NCBI GenBank assembly: GCA_013289835.1
Contig: JABCZG010000018.1
Coordinates: forward strand, 1 to 64,000
Source: Acidobacteriota bacterium
Lineage (GTDB): Bacteria; Acidobacteriota; Terriglobia; Acidiferrales; UBA7541
Length of the DNA stretch: 64,000 bases
Direction of reading: 5' to 3'
Shown: positions 33,874 through 43,384 of the stretch, in pieces
Layout of the letters: each line of letters begins with the position of its first letter
Position numbering within the stretch: the first letter of the stretch is position 1
Program-made: the position numbers and the translations under genes
Notes under the pieces: generated by a model
What the model was told of the DNA's origin: nothing
The model's input: only the letters and a program-made list of their open reading frames with translations
The model's database searches: none

Positions 33874-35553
33874 CTACTGGTCTGAGCGGGGATGAAAAGG
33901 AATATGCACGATGGCTTCGAGCTCGACGGGCACGCCCTGTTTGGCCGCCGGGCGGAATTTCCACTGGCTGAGCGCGGCCATGGCGTTGGCATCGAGCCGC
34001 TCATCAATGCCGCGTACCAACTGAATACTGTCCACCGAACCATCGCGACGAATCACGGCGTACAGCACCACTTCCCCTTCTACGCGTTCATTGATCAGCG
34101 CGGGGGGATATTTCGGATCGACCTTCCGCAGCGGCACCGGCCCTGAAATGTCAGACGAGGTTGTTCTCTGCCCGCCGCGATTCACGTCTAATTCAGAGAA
34201 ATTCAGAATCCAGCTTCCCGTGGCGCTGTTCAGATTGGGCATGTTCACGAGCATCTTGTAAATTCTCTTGGATGCGAATATTTGTTCCGGCTGCGCCCCG
34301 GCCGGCAGCGACGCAAAATTTGGCGGCCCGGTTCTCATAGGCACGTCATCCATCTTCGCGCGCGCATCGGGCTTGTCCATTAGCGTACGCAAAGCGGGTG
34401 CGCCCACTTTCGTGGAACCGCCAAGTCCGGAGATTCCGCTGCTCGCGGGAGGATTTCCTCCGCTGATGCTGACGTCTAGTGCGTCCTTGCCGCCGCTACT
34501 AGGACTGCGGTTGGTCCCCCCCGTCGCTCCGGCGGGTCCGTTCGGTGAACCGCCGGGCACTCCCGGCTGCTTCCCATCGGGTGAAATCGAGACGCGCGCG
34601 GAGAGATTCCCCTGTGGAAGCTGCGCGATCGCCGCGGGGGGAGCAGGCGTCGCGGAAAGCGCGATAAACGTTGAAGAAGTTCCATTCGCGCTAGCCGCTT
34701 GCATTGCAGCCACTTCCGGCGCAGGCCCCGCGTCTCCCGTCTGCGCACGTGGCGCGACGCGCGGCGGAGCACCGGCATTCAGTTCCAGGTGCGGCCGGGT
34801 GGGCGCGTTCGGAGATACGGGCATCGCGATCTCCGCCGGTTTTTGATCGAATGCTGGTGTGTCCGGAAGCGGCGCGGTAGTTACCCGCGCGGCCCGGCGT
34901 TCCTTGGGCCGCAACTTGGCAAGCGCCTCTTCATTGATCTGCAAACGCGGCCGCGCCGGGCCCGCCAGTTGCTGCAATTGCACGATATTCGGAAGATTGG
35001 GAAGAATCTTCGGCGGCTCGAGGGGAGCAGCGGAATTGATCAGCGTCTGTCGCGGATGCGTCGGGCGGACCGGATCGGTAAAGATGCGCTGCCGCGGATG
35101 AAACGCGTCCGCCCCTTGCGGTGGCAACGGCTTCTCTGGCTCACCGCGCGGAATAGGCTTGGCTTTTGGACTCTTGGATTCCAATAAAGGAAAATCGTTG
35201 ATAGGTCCCGACCAGGTCAGCTCCGTGTTATCGAACGCGGAATAATGCCTAGCCGATGCGCGGACCTGGGGATACGGTGCCACGAGGAAAATGAGGTGTA
35301 AAAAAGCGGCGACGATCAAAGCGTCCCGGGGAATCCGCCGCTCCACCCAGCAATCTCTGAAAAAACCGCTAACTAATGAACCCTTTGCCACACCCGACCG
35401 GCGGAGGAGCGCTGCCACGCTGCTGCCAATCCCTTGATGAAAGTTTCCCCATTCGACGTCGAGCTTCGGTTCGTATCCGGTTTGCGAGCGCGCGGAAGCG
35501 GTGGGCACGGTAATCTGCCCCAAGAGATCCAACGCCCTGCCAGCCTTGCTCAA
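33874..35553 (-). CDS. TonB-family protein with long Pro-rich linker
   Basis: A 559-residue protein. After about 75 residues comes one membrane segment (about 76-95, DALIVAAFLHLIFLVAPY), then a Pro/Ala/Gly-rich, low-complexity periplasmic spacer of some 330 residues. It ends in a TonB C-terminal domain (about 470-555) with the VDPKYPPALINERVEGEVVL start and RGIDERLDANAMAALSQWKFRPA. It can transduce energy to TonB-dependent receptors, of which two large ones lie in this window. The N-terminal cytoplasmic part is longer than in E. coli TonB, and no exbB/exbD genes are adjacent. Two TonB-dependent receptors elsewhere in the window are possible clients. Confidence 0.88.
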   Translation of the reverse strand: MSKAGRALDLLGQITVPTASARSQTGYEPKLDVEWGNFHQGIGSSVAALLRRSGVAKGSLVSGFFRDCWVERRIPRDALIVAAFLHLIFLVAPYPQVRASARHYSAFDNTELTWSGPINDFPLLESKSPKAKPIPRGEPEKPLPPQGADAFHPRQRIFTDPVRPTHPRQTLINSAAPLEPPKILPNLPNIVQLQQLAGPARPRLQINEEALAKLRPKERRAARVTTAPLPDTPAFDQKPAEIAMPVSPNAPTRPHLELNAGAPPRVAPRAQTGDAGPAPEVAAMQAASANGTSSTFIALSATPAPPAAIAQLPQGNLSARVSISPDGKQPGVPGGSPNGPAGATGGTNRSPSSGGKDALDVSISGGNPPASSGISGLGGSTKVGAPALRTLMDKPDARAKMDDVPMRTGPPNFASLPAGAQPEQIFASKRIYKMLVNMPNLNSATGSWILNFSELDVNRGGQRTTSSDISGPVPLRKVDPKYPPALINERVEGEVVLYAVIRRDGSVDSIQLVRGIDERLDANAMAALSQWKFRPAAKQGVPVELEAIVHIPFHPRSDQ

Positions 35554-35711
35554 AAAGAGTTACCTTTCGTCAAGAGAGAGCCGCGCGCAGCTGGTTAGCG
35601 CGGTGAACTGCGCGGGTCGCCTTCGGCTGCGCTCAGAACAAGTTCAGACCCGCCACTACAAGCAAGAGTACGCGAACACTTCATGATAGATGAGACCCTG
35701 CCGGCAGGGGT

Positions 35712-36314
35712 TTACTCGACAGAGTCGTTTTCACCGCCGGCCTCGCCGTTGCGGCAGCGATAAAAACTCAAAGCCGCATCGCCCTGCCGGAGAACGCGAA
35801 CGCGGCGTAGCGCACCAGACTCTTCCGGCAAATCGAAATTACGCCGATGCTCCGCGACGACGATGCCATCCGGTGCCACAAGCTCCGACGAGCCTAGGAA
35901 TCTTAGCACGCGAGCGTAGTCTTCCGCAGCCGTGTATGGCGGATCGAGGAAGATGCAGCAAAAGCCACTCGGGGTCCCTTTTTCACGCGCGGCCAGAGTT
36001 TCAAGTCCTCGCAAAACATCCGCCGCCAGCACCGTCACTCCTGCGCGAATGCCGAGTGCTTCGAGATTTTTGCGAATCAGTGCCGCTGCCGGAGGATGAT
36101 TCTCAATGAAAACGACTTCCGCGGCACCGCGGCTGATGGCCTCGATGCCGATCGCGCCGGTCCCCGCGAAAAGATCCAAGAAGCGTGCGCCTGCCATATT
36201 CGGGGCTAGTACGTTGAACAGCGTTTCTCGCAGCTTGTCGCTGGTCGGCCGAAGGGCCAGTCCCTTGGGACTCTTCAGAATGCGGCTTCGATAAGTTCCT
36301 GCAATCACTCTCAT
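35712..36314 (-). CDS. rsmD: 16S rRNA (guanine(966)-N(2))-methyltransferase
   Basis: RsmD methylates G966 of 16S rRNA in the assembled small subunit. The 200-residue protein has the family start MRVIAGTYRSRILKSPKG, LRPTSDKLRETLFN, the SAM-binding FLDLFAGTGAIGIEA, and catalytic DPPY. The length and all motifs fit. It lies between tonB and the PhnD-like gene, transcribed on the minus strand. The C-terminus (about the last 15 residues) is polar and not conserved. Confidence 0.95.
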   Translation of the reverse strand: MRVIAGTYRSRILKSPKGLALRPTSDKLRETLFNVLAPNMAGARFLDLFAGTGAIGIEAISRGAAEVVFIENHPPAAALIRKNLEALGIRAGVTVLAADVLRGLETLAAREKGTPSGFCCIFLDPPYTAAEDYARVLRFLGSSELVAPDGIVVAEHRRNFDLPEESGALRRVRVLRQGDAALSFYRCRNGEAGGENDSVE

Positions 36315-36527
36315 GCGTGCAGGTATTAATTGTCAGTTCCTGGTTCTGAGTCAAGGAACAATGAAATGGAGTAGCCGGCCCGCTTCAGGCTTCGCTAGTG
36401 ACCAGAATGCAAAACAGAAGGGCCAATCGATCCTAGTTATTGAATTGAAATCACATACTTGCGTGTCAGTCCGTGCCGGATGATGTCTGTGCTAGATTGT
36501 GTCCAACTGCACTCGGCGAGGTCAGAC

Positions 36528-37361
36528 ATGAATCTACGGGCACGGGCACTGGTGTTGGCGGCAATGTGCATTCTTGTCGGCGCAGCGCTTCAAGCCGACG
36601 ACGAACCCATCCGCATTGGCCTGGTCCCTGACGGATTGGCTCCGGAAGAGAGAGCTCCGCTGCGGGCGTATCTCACGAAGGCGATGGGCCGGCCGGTGAC
36701 TCTTGTAATGCCTGCTCTTTACACGGACACTCTTGCCGGCTTGGCGAATGGAAACCTTGATTTCGCCTGCCTCGGCGCGATGATGTATGTTCGAGCTCAC
36801 GCCGAGCAAGGAGTAGTACCACTGGTTCAACGTACCTCTGATTTGCAATTTCACTCCGCCTTCATCACTGGCGTCAATTCCTCGATCTATTCGCTCAGCG
36901 ACCTACGGGGAAAGAGCTTCGCCTTTGGGGATATCAACTCCACCAGCGGACATCTGATCCCCTATCGAGAACTGAAGGAAGCGGGAATCAATCCCGCGAC
37001 GGATCTCAAGTTTCGTTATAGCGGCGGCCATCCACTGACCGCCGTACTCGTCGAGAGCGGAGCGGTCGACGCAGGCGCCTTGGACGAAACGGTTTTCAGT
37101 TCCCTGGTCAGCAGCGGAAAGATTGACAAAAACAAAGTCCGCGTTTTTCATACCTCGAAACCCTTTGTCGATTATGTTTATGTAGCTCGCAAGGCGGTGC
37201 CGGCGGCCGAGCGGGAAAAATTTGTCCACGCTCTCCTGGCCCTCAAAGAAGGCGAAAGCGATCCCGTCCTGAAGATTCTCCGCGCCAAACAATTTGTGCT
37301 GGCCAACGACGAGGAATACGCAACGATTCGGCAGATCGCCAAGGAACTGAAAATATTTTGA
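36528..37361 (+). CDS. PhnD-like periplasmic phosphate/phosphonate-binding protein (orphan)
   Basis: A 277-residue exported protein of the PhnD/transferrin-like substrate-binding fold. A signal peptide (RARALVLAAMCILVGAALQ, cut near QA-D) precedes EPIRIGLVPDGLAPEE; further family blocks are NGNLDFACLGAMMYVRAH, DLRGKSFAFGDINSTSGHLIPYREL, SGGHPLTAVLVESGAVDAGALDE, and VRVFHTSKPFVDYVYVARKAVP. It starts at the ATG with GAGG 7 bases upstream. No PhnC/PhnE ABC genes are adjacent. Stand-alone proteins of this family also act as sensor or redox-coupled binding domains, so transport is not assured. Confidence 0.85.
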   Translation: MNLRARALVLAAMCILVGAALQADDEPIRIGLVPDGLAPEERAPLRAYLTKAMGRPVTLVMPALYTDTLAGLANGNLDFACLGAMMYVRAHAEQGVVPLVQRTSDLQFHSAFITGVNSSIYSLSDLRGKSFAFGDINSTSGHLIPYRELKEAGINPATDLKFRYSGGHPLTAVLVESGAVDAGALDETVFSSLVSSGKIDKNKVRVFHTSKPFVDYVYVARKAVPAAEREKFVHALLALKEGESDPVLKILRAKQFVLANDEEYATIRQIAKELKIF

Positions 37362-37422
37362 CCTCTGTGGCCTCTGACTGACTGACTGCCGCCTCCTGAA
37401 TCTCACTTTGCCTTACTCGCAG

Positions 37423-39546
37423 TCAACCAACGCGCGCCAGATGATACCGTCGCTGCCATTCTCCCGGCAGCGCGCGCAAAATCCTCTGCAGCGTCTGCGT
37501 TTGCCCGGAGTCATCGGCTAGGGCGAATGCTTCCCGCCGCGCCAGTTCGAGCAGTTCGCGATCGCGCAACGGATTGGCAACGTGAAAGCCAAGGTCGCCG
37601 GACTGGCGCGTGCCAAAAAATTCGCCCGGTCCGCGCAAAAGAAGATCGGTTTCGGCAATTTCGAACCCGTTGGACGTGCGCACCATGGTTTCCAATCGAG
37701 CCCTCGCTTCGTCCGTCATGCGCATGGGCGCAACCAGAATGCAGTGCGAACGAGCCGCGCCTCGGCCGATTCGCCCACGCAGTTGATGGAGCTGCGAAAG
37801 CCCGAAGCGCTCCGCGTGCTCGATGACCATCACCGTCGCGTTCGGCACGTCCACGCCGACTTCCACGACGGTGGTCGCAACGAGAATCTGCGTCTCGTTT
37901 TTCCGGAAGCGCTGCATGACATCTTCTTTTTCCTCACTGGACAGCCGCCCATGCAACAAACCAAGCTTGAGCTTCGGGAAAACCTCTTTCGAAAGACGTT
38001 CGAACTCTTTCATCGCCGCTTTCAGTTCGAGTTTCGATTCCTCGATCACCGGATAGACCACATAGCCTTGATGCCCCGCCGCAACCTCGCGGCGCAGAAA
38101 CTCCCACACGCCCGGAAGATGCGGCTCCGTGGTTATGCGCGTGACGATCGGCGTGCGCCCCGGCGGCAGCTCGTCCAGAACAGAAACGTCCAGGTCGCCA
38201 TACAGCGTAAGCGAAAGCGTTCGCGGAATCGGCGTCGCCGTCAGCACCAGCACATGCGGCGCGTGTCCATGCGCCGCCGCTTTATCCATCAGCCGCTTGC
38301 GTTGCAGCACGCCGAAGCGATGTTGTTCGTCAATCGCCACGAAGCCGAGCCTCGCGAACTCCACATTCTCTTCAATCAACGCATGCGTGCCGATCACTAG
38401 TTGCGCCTCTCCACTTCGGATGCGTTCGAGCGCCGCTGCCTTCTCCGCACTCTTTAGCCCGCTGATCAGCAACTCCACGCCATACCCCGCCTTGGCCAGC
38501 ACGCGCCGCGCCGAAAGAAAATGCTGCACCGCCAAAATTTCCGTCGGCGCCATCAGCGCCGCCTGCGTGCCGTTCTCGATGGCAATCACCGCCGCCTGCA
38601 GCGCGATGATGGTCTTGCCGCTGCCGACGTCCCCCTGGAGCAGCCGGTTCATCGGCGCCCGCTTCTCCAAATCCGCTGCGATTTCCGCAAGAACGCGCTT
38701 CTGCGCTGCCGTCGGCTTGAACGGCAGAATGCGCTTCAGCGCTTCCCGCACAGCATCCTCGCGCACGCGAAACGCGATGGCATTTTCCTTGCGCGTAGCC
38801 CGGCGGTCCAACGCAAGACTGAGCTGGTACAAAAAAAACTCCTCAAAAATCAGCCGCTGCTGCGCCGGGGAACGAAAGGTATTCAGCGCATCAAGGTTTT
38901 CCCCTGCCCCCGGAAAGTGAGTTTGAATAAGCGCCTCACCCCGCGAGGGAAAACCAAGCCGCGCACGCAACTCCTCCGGCAAGAGATCCAGCATCCGCGT
39001 ATCAATCAACTGCACCGCCGCATACATCGCGCGCCGAATCTGCCGCGAACCAAACGTGCCGATGGCTTCGTAAATCGGCACGATTCTCCCCACCTCCGTC
39101 GAATCCATCTCCTCGCTGCTGAGCACTTCAATCTGCGGATTCACCATTTCCAGCCGCGCCGGCCGCAGCTTGTCCACTTCTGCCTTGCCATGCAGAATCA
39201 GCAATTGCCCCGGCTTCAACCGCCCCTCGAGATATCCGCCGTGAAAAAACTTGCAAGGCAGCGAACCGCCCGCATCGTCCTGCACCAGTAAATGGTAGAT
39301 GGCGTCGCGCCCGCGCATGCTGCGCACCGCTTGCCCGCTCATCACCCGCACGCGAAGCGTGTACGTGCCGTTCGGCTGAATGTCCTTCACCTTCGAAAAA
39401 TGGATGCGGTCCTCATACCGAAACGGGAGGTAGCCCAGCAGGTCCTCCAGCGTGTAAATCCCGCGCTGCGCCAGCAATTCGGCGCGTTGCGGGCCCACGC
39501 CCTTAATCATGCGTACATCAGTGCTGAGACTCATCGTCATTGGCAT
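37423..39546 (-). CDS. recG: ATP-dependent DNA helicase RecG
   Basis: RecG reverses stalled replication forks and branch-migrates Holliday junctions. About 707 residues. The N-terminal wedge/OB region (KGVGPQRAELLAQRGI, then YEDRIHFSKVKDIQPNGTY) is followed by helicase motifs I GDVGSGKT, Ia APTEILAVQH, II DEQHRFG, III TATPIPRTL, and V-VI including TTVVEVGVDVPNATVM and QLRGRIGRG. The C-terminal TRG-like segment is present. I used the ATG of MPMTMSLS, preceded by AAAGAAG; an upstream in-frame ATG gives 23 extra non-conserved residues. It is divergent from the CPBP gene. Confidence 0.96.
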   Translation of the reverse strand: MPMTMSLSTDVRMIKGVGPQRAELLAQRGIYTLEDLLGYLPFRYEDRIHFSKVKDIQPNGTYTLRVRVMSGQAVRSMRGRDAIYHLLVQDDAGGSLPCKFFHGGYLEGRLKPGQLLILHGKAEVDKLRPARLEMVNPQIEVLSSEEMDSTEVGRIVPIYEAIGTFGSRQIRRAMYAAVQLIDTRMLDLLPEELRARLGFPSRGEALIQTHFPGAGENLDALNTFRSPAQQRLIFEEFFLYQLSLALDRRATRKENAIAFRVREDAVREALKRILPFKPTAAQKRVLAEIAADLEKRAPMNRLLQGDVGSGKTIIALQAAVIAIENGTQAALMAPTEILAVQHFLSARRVLAKAGYGVELLISGLKSAEKAAALERIRSGEAQLVIGTHALIEENVEFARLGFVAIDEQHRFGVLQRKRLMDKAAAHGHAPHVLVLTATPIPRTLSLTLYGDLDVSVLDELPPGRTPIVTRITTEPHLPGVWEFLRREVAAGHQGYVVYPVIEESKLELKAAMKEFERLSKEVFPKLKLGLLHGRLSSEEKEDVMQRFRKNETQILVATTVVEVGVDVPNATVMVIEHAERFGLSQLHQLRGRIGRGAARSHCILVAPMRMTDEARARLETMVRTSNGFEIAETDLLLRGPGEFFGTRQSGDLGFHVANPLRDRELLELARREAFALADDSGQTQTLQRILRALPGEWQRRYHLARVG

Positions 39547-39657
39547 CTTCTTTATATCATTCCAGCTACGAACCCATTGCAGAGCCGAAACTTGCATCCC
39601 GCCCATACGTATCATTAGAGTGTGGAATCCGCATCCTTTGTCCAGAAGGAGGCCCTG

Positions 39658-42600
39658 GTGGCCGGAGATCGTCTGACGGGTTCCGACAAGCGCGCGCTAC
39701 TCCTTTGGGTCGTCCTTGGAATCTTCGGCGCGCTCTTCGCCTACAAATATTTCTTCCGCGCCTTCCCCGAAGCCTCCGTCAATTTTAAAGTCTCCCGCGA
39801 GGAAGCCCAGAAACGCGCGCAGATCTTCGTCGCCAGCCTCGGCGAAAACATCACCGGCTACAAATCCTCAATCGTTTTCAATTTAGACGACAACGCCAAA
39901 GTCTATCTCGAGCGCGAACTCGGTCTGCAGCAAGCCAACCGTCTCATGTCCTCCGAACTGAACATCTGGTTCTGGAACGTTCGCTTTTTCAAATCCCAGC
40001 AGGAAGAAGAGTTCCAGGTTCGCGTAAGCCCCGCGGGACAAATCGTCGGCTATACGCACGTCATACCCAAGACGCAGGCAGGCGCGTCGCTGGATCGCAC
40101 CGCCGCACAAACCATCGCGCAAAATTTCCTCATCAACAAATTGGGAACGGGAATGAACGGCTGGGATTTGCTGGCCGAAGAAGCGAATTCAGAAAAAATG
40201 CCCGCCCGCGTGGATTGGACCTTCACCTGGGAGAAACACGATTTCCGCGCGAAGGATGCTCCGTATCGCCTGAAAGTCCAGGTGCAGGGCGACAACATCG
40301 GCGAGAGCCAGGAGTTCTTGAAAGTCCCCGAGGCCTGGGATCGCAGTTACGAAAGGCTGCGCTCTGGAAATAATACCCTCGAGACGGTTTTTATCGTCCC
40401 CTATCTTTTACTTCTGGTTACTGCCATTTGGCTGGGCATTCAGCTCACCAAGAGTGGAAAAACCACCTGGGGCCCCGCGATCAAGCTGGGGGTGCTCGCC
40501 ACTCTGATGCTTTTTCTGCAGTCTTTGAACGACTGGCCGCTCTGGGGAGCGAGTTACGCCACCACAGAGTCCTACTCCAGCTTCATCCTGACCCAAATCG
40601 GGCGCGCCCTGCTTCTTGCCGCCTTGACGGCCATCACCATCACGCTGGTACTGCCGGCAGCCGAACCCCTCTACCGCGGCTCTCAGCAAGGCCAACTCCG
40701 CTTGGGCCAAGTCCTGACGCGGCGCGGCTTGCGCTCAAAGGAATTTTTCTCTGCCTCCGTTGTGGGTTTATCGCTCGCCGCCGCGCACATAGGATTCGTC
40801 GTGGCCTTTTACATGTTCGCCACCAGCCGGGGAGCATGGGCGCCGCAGGAATTGAATTATTCCGACAGCGTGAATACCGCCTTCCCTTGGATCTCCGGCG
40901 CCGCGATTGGCCTGCTCGCTTCCCTGAATGAAGAATTCACTTTCCGTTTGTTTGCCATCCCCTTCTTCCTGCGCATCACGCGTTCTCGCTGGATCGCGGT
41001 GATCGTACCGGCGTTTCTTTGGAGCTTTCTGCACAGCAATTACCCGCAGGAACCGGCCTACATCCGCGGCATCGAAATTGGGATTGTCGGAATCGTCGCG
41101 GGAATCGTGATGCTGCGCTGGGGCATCATCGCCACGCTCATCTGGCACTACACCGTGGACGCATCGCTCGTCGGCCTGCTGCTGATTCGTTCGAATAGTA
41201 TGTACTTCAAAATATCCGGCATCGTCGTGGCCGCCGCGGCCGTCGCGCCCTTGCTCTTCGCCTGCGTGTCCTACCTGGCGCGTGGCGGCTTTGAAAGCGA
41301 GGAAGATCTCCTCAATCGCGCAGAGCCTGCTCCCGAAATCGATTTCAGGGGCGAACCGGCGCCTGCCGCTACCGAAGCTGCAACAAGCAGCTACACCGCG
41401 TTGGCGCCAGGCATGATCGTCTTTCTCGCCGTATGTTTAATTGCCGGAGGCGCGTTGGCTTGGCGCTTGAAGCCGCCGTCGATTGGCGATTATCTGAAAC
41501 TCTCCGTGAATGCGCGCACTGCCCGCGCGCGTGCAGACCAGATCCTGCGCGAGCGTGGCCTGGATCCAAATTCCTTCTATCACGCCACTGCCTTTGTCGA
41601 TATCGCCGATCCGCTTGTGAATGAATACCTACGGGAGCGCATCGGCATCGCAGGAGTTAACGCCGTCTACTCCGAACGCGTTCCGGTTGCGCTTTGGCAG
41701 GTGCGCTACTTTCGGGACAGTCAGACGGAGGAGTACTCGGTCAAGCTCAAGCCGGATGGCTCGTTGCTGGCTTTTCACCGCAGGCTTGCGGAGGACACAC
41801 CTGGAGCGTCGTTGAGCAAAGAAGAGGCCATTGCCAAGGCCGAAAGGTTTCTACGCGAAGAAAAAAAGATCGATCTGAGCCAATGGAGTCTCGTTGAAGC
41901 GGACTCCGACAAACGACGCCGCCGCGTGGACCATGAACTTACCTGGCAGCAGAACACTCCCCTAGACCCAGGCTCTGCTTCATCCACTGATGCTGTGCAT
42001 CATGCGTACGTGCGCATAAGAGTTGCGGTACTCGGCGACGAAGTCGTAGATTACCGGGGATCCTACTATCCCAAGCCGGACTCGCGGGAAGAACTGGAAC
42101 AAGAGGAGGGAGGAACTTACTGGATTTTCATCAAGATTCCTGACGACTGGCGCCGCAAACAACAGGAATTCTCGCTCTCCCGAACCATCCTCACGTACGT
42201 ATTTCCCACCCTCTTCTTCGTGGCCTTGGGAGTCATCGCGCTAATTGCCTTGCTCAAGAATTTGAAATCAGAGGCCGCGCGAGGAATTCCTTGGCGGCGG
42301 ATCGGGCTGTTCTCCCTCTGGGGACTTGGCGGATATCTTGCCGTTTTCTTTTTGGGAGATCGCATCGCCAGCTTCTTAAACCTCTACAATACTGCCGTTC
42401 CCTTCAAGACGACGTTTGTCTTGCTCTCTATCGCTGGACTTCTCGGCGCTCTTTTTAATATGGGAGGAATTGCGCTGCTCTTCGGCATGGCATGGTACTT
42501 CGCCGTGCGCGCCTTCGGTGTGGAACGTCTTCCGGGCGGCTCCCGCATGCCCGTCGAATATTATCGCGATGCTCTATGGATCGGCCTTGGCGGAACCGCC

Positions 42601-43137
42601 GGATTACTTGGGCTGGAACGCCTCCTTGCAACCGCTTCGACCTACTGGCCCACCATCCATCGCTCGCTTCCGGCTACCTTCGGCCAGGACTTTGACGCCA
42701 TTGTCCCGGCAGGCTCGATCTTCGGGGGCACGCTAGACCACGGATTGTTTATGACCGGCATCATCGTGGCTCTCGCGGCCTTCGTCGCAGCGCACGTGCG
42801 CCAAACATGGCTTCGCCTCCTGCTTTTACTGTCGGGAGCTCTGGCGCTCGTCGGCGGTGGATGGGGCAGCCCAGCCGATCTAGCCAAACAATTTCTCGCT
42901 CGTCTGATCCTGCTGGCCGTTCTTGCGTTCGGCGTGCAGTTCGTCATGCGCTTCAACCTCCTCGGCTGCTTTCTCATCGTGGCCGCGACGTCTTTGATCG
43001 GTGGCGCTGGCGAGCTGCTGGCGCAGCCGGATCCGTTTTACCGGGCTAATGGCTACGCCGTTCTGCTGGCCCTCGTACTGCTCTTTGCCTGGCCTCTTGT
43101 GGCTCCACGCACGCGCAGTTCGGTGCGTTCGGCCTGA
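39658..43137 (+). CDS. Giant membrane protein: two PepSY-like modules around a CPBP (CAAX protease-like) core
   Basis: A 1159-residue polytopic protein. After one membrane helix (about 15-32) comes an extracytoplasmic module (about 38-240), then eight or so helices with the CPBP motifs EEFTFR (425-430), SFLH (H459) and WHYTVD (H497, D501), which are the metal-type active site of CAAX/ABI proteases. A second extracytoplasmic module (about 614-825) repeats the first: YLERELGL/YLRERIGI, WNVRFF/WQVRYF and QAGASLDRTAAQTIA/TPGASLSKEEAIAKA align. A further C-terminal set of helices ends the protein. I chose the GTG at 39658 because AAGGAGG lies 5 bases upstream; the GTG at 39622 has no ribosome binding site. 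Likely a surface-sensing or processing protease; substrate unknown. Confidence 0.85.
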   Translation: MAGDRLTGSDKRALLLWVVLGIFGALFAYKYFFRAFPEASVNFKVSREEAQKRAQIFVASLGENITGYKSSIVFNLDDNAKVYLERELGLQQANRLMSSELNIWFWNVRFFKSQQEEEFQVRVSPAGQIVGYTHVIPKTQAGASLDRTAAQTIAQNFLINKLGTGMNGWDLLAEEANSEKMPARVDWTFTWEKHDFRAKDAPYRLKVQVQGDNIGESQEFLKVPEAWDRSYERLRSGNNTLETVFIVPYLLLLVTAIWLGIQLTKSGKTTWGPAIKLGVLATLMLFLQSLNDWPLWGASYATTESYSSFILTQIGRALLLAALTAITITLVLPAAEPLYRGSQQGQLRLGQVLTRRGLRSKEFFSASVVGLSLAAAHIGFVVAFYMFATSRGAWAPQELNYSDSVNTAFPWISGAAIGLLASLNEEFTFRLFAIPFFLRITRSRWIAVIVPAFLWSFLHSNYPQEPAYIRGIEIGIVGIVAGIVMLRWGIIATLIWHYTVDASLVGLLLIRSNSMYFKISGIVVAAAAVAPLLFACVSYLARGGFESEEDLLNRAEPAPEIDFRGEPAPAATEAATSSYTALAPGMIVFLAVCLIAGGALAWRLKPPSIGDYLKLSVNARTARARADQILRERGLDPNSFYHATAFVDIADPLVNEYLRERIGIAGVNAVYSERVPVALWQVRYFRDSQTEEYSVKLKPDGSLLAFHRRLAEDTPGASLSKEEAIAKAERFLREEKKIDLSQWSLVEADSDKRRRRVDHELTWQQNTPLDPGSASSTDAVHHAYVRIRVAVLGDEVVDYRGSYYPKPDSREELEQEEGGTYWIFIKIPDDWRRKQQEFSLSRTILTYVFPTLFFVALGVIALIALLKNLKSEAARGIPWRRIGLFSLWGLGGYLAVFFLGDRIASFLNLYNTAVPFKTTFVLLSIAGLLGALFNMGGIALLFGMAWYFAVRAFGVERLPGGSRMPVEYYRDALWIGLGGTAGLLGLERLLATASTYWPTIHRSLPATFGQDFDAIVPAGSIFGGTLDHGLFMTGIIVALAAFVAAHVRQTWLRLLLLLSGALALVGGGWGSPADLAKQFLARLILLAVLAFGVQFVMRFNLLGCFLIVAATSLIGGAGELLAQPDPFYRANGYAVLLALVLLFAWPLVAPRTRSSVRSA

Positions 43138-43205
43138 TTTTCTGGTCCCCCGGCCTGGCATGAGCCCACCGATAGCAACACGGGGCTCACCCGTGCTGGC
43201 ATTTT

Positions 43206-43240
43206 GGAAACAAATTCCACAGCTTCAACGTCGTTATAAT
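43206..43240 (+). promoter_or_regulatory. Candidate promoter of the ECF sigma operon (ECF-type elements and TATAAT)
   Basis: A GGAAAC box (43206-43211), 17 bases, then CGTC (43229-43232) matches the general ECF pattern GGAAC-N16/17-CGTC. A TATAAT (43235-43240) follows closely, so a housekeeping promoter is also possible. It lies about 145 bases upstream of the sigma gene. Confidence 0.45.
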
Positions 43241-43384
43241 GGGAAGTGGTGCTACCCAAGGTCGTTGTAGTGCGTCCAAATTGGGTGGTCGAGTGGTGCG
43301 CTGCGTCAGGCCGTTAGCTAGCTTTCGAGCTAAACTCTTGTTTTACAAGCGGCAACGCCAGCGCACGCGAAAAGAAAGCGAAAC

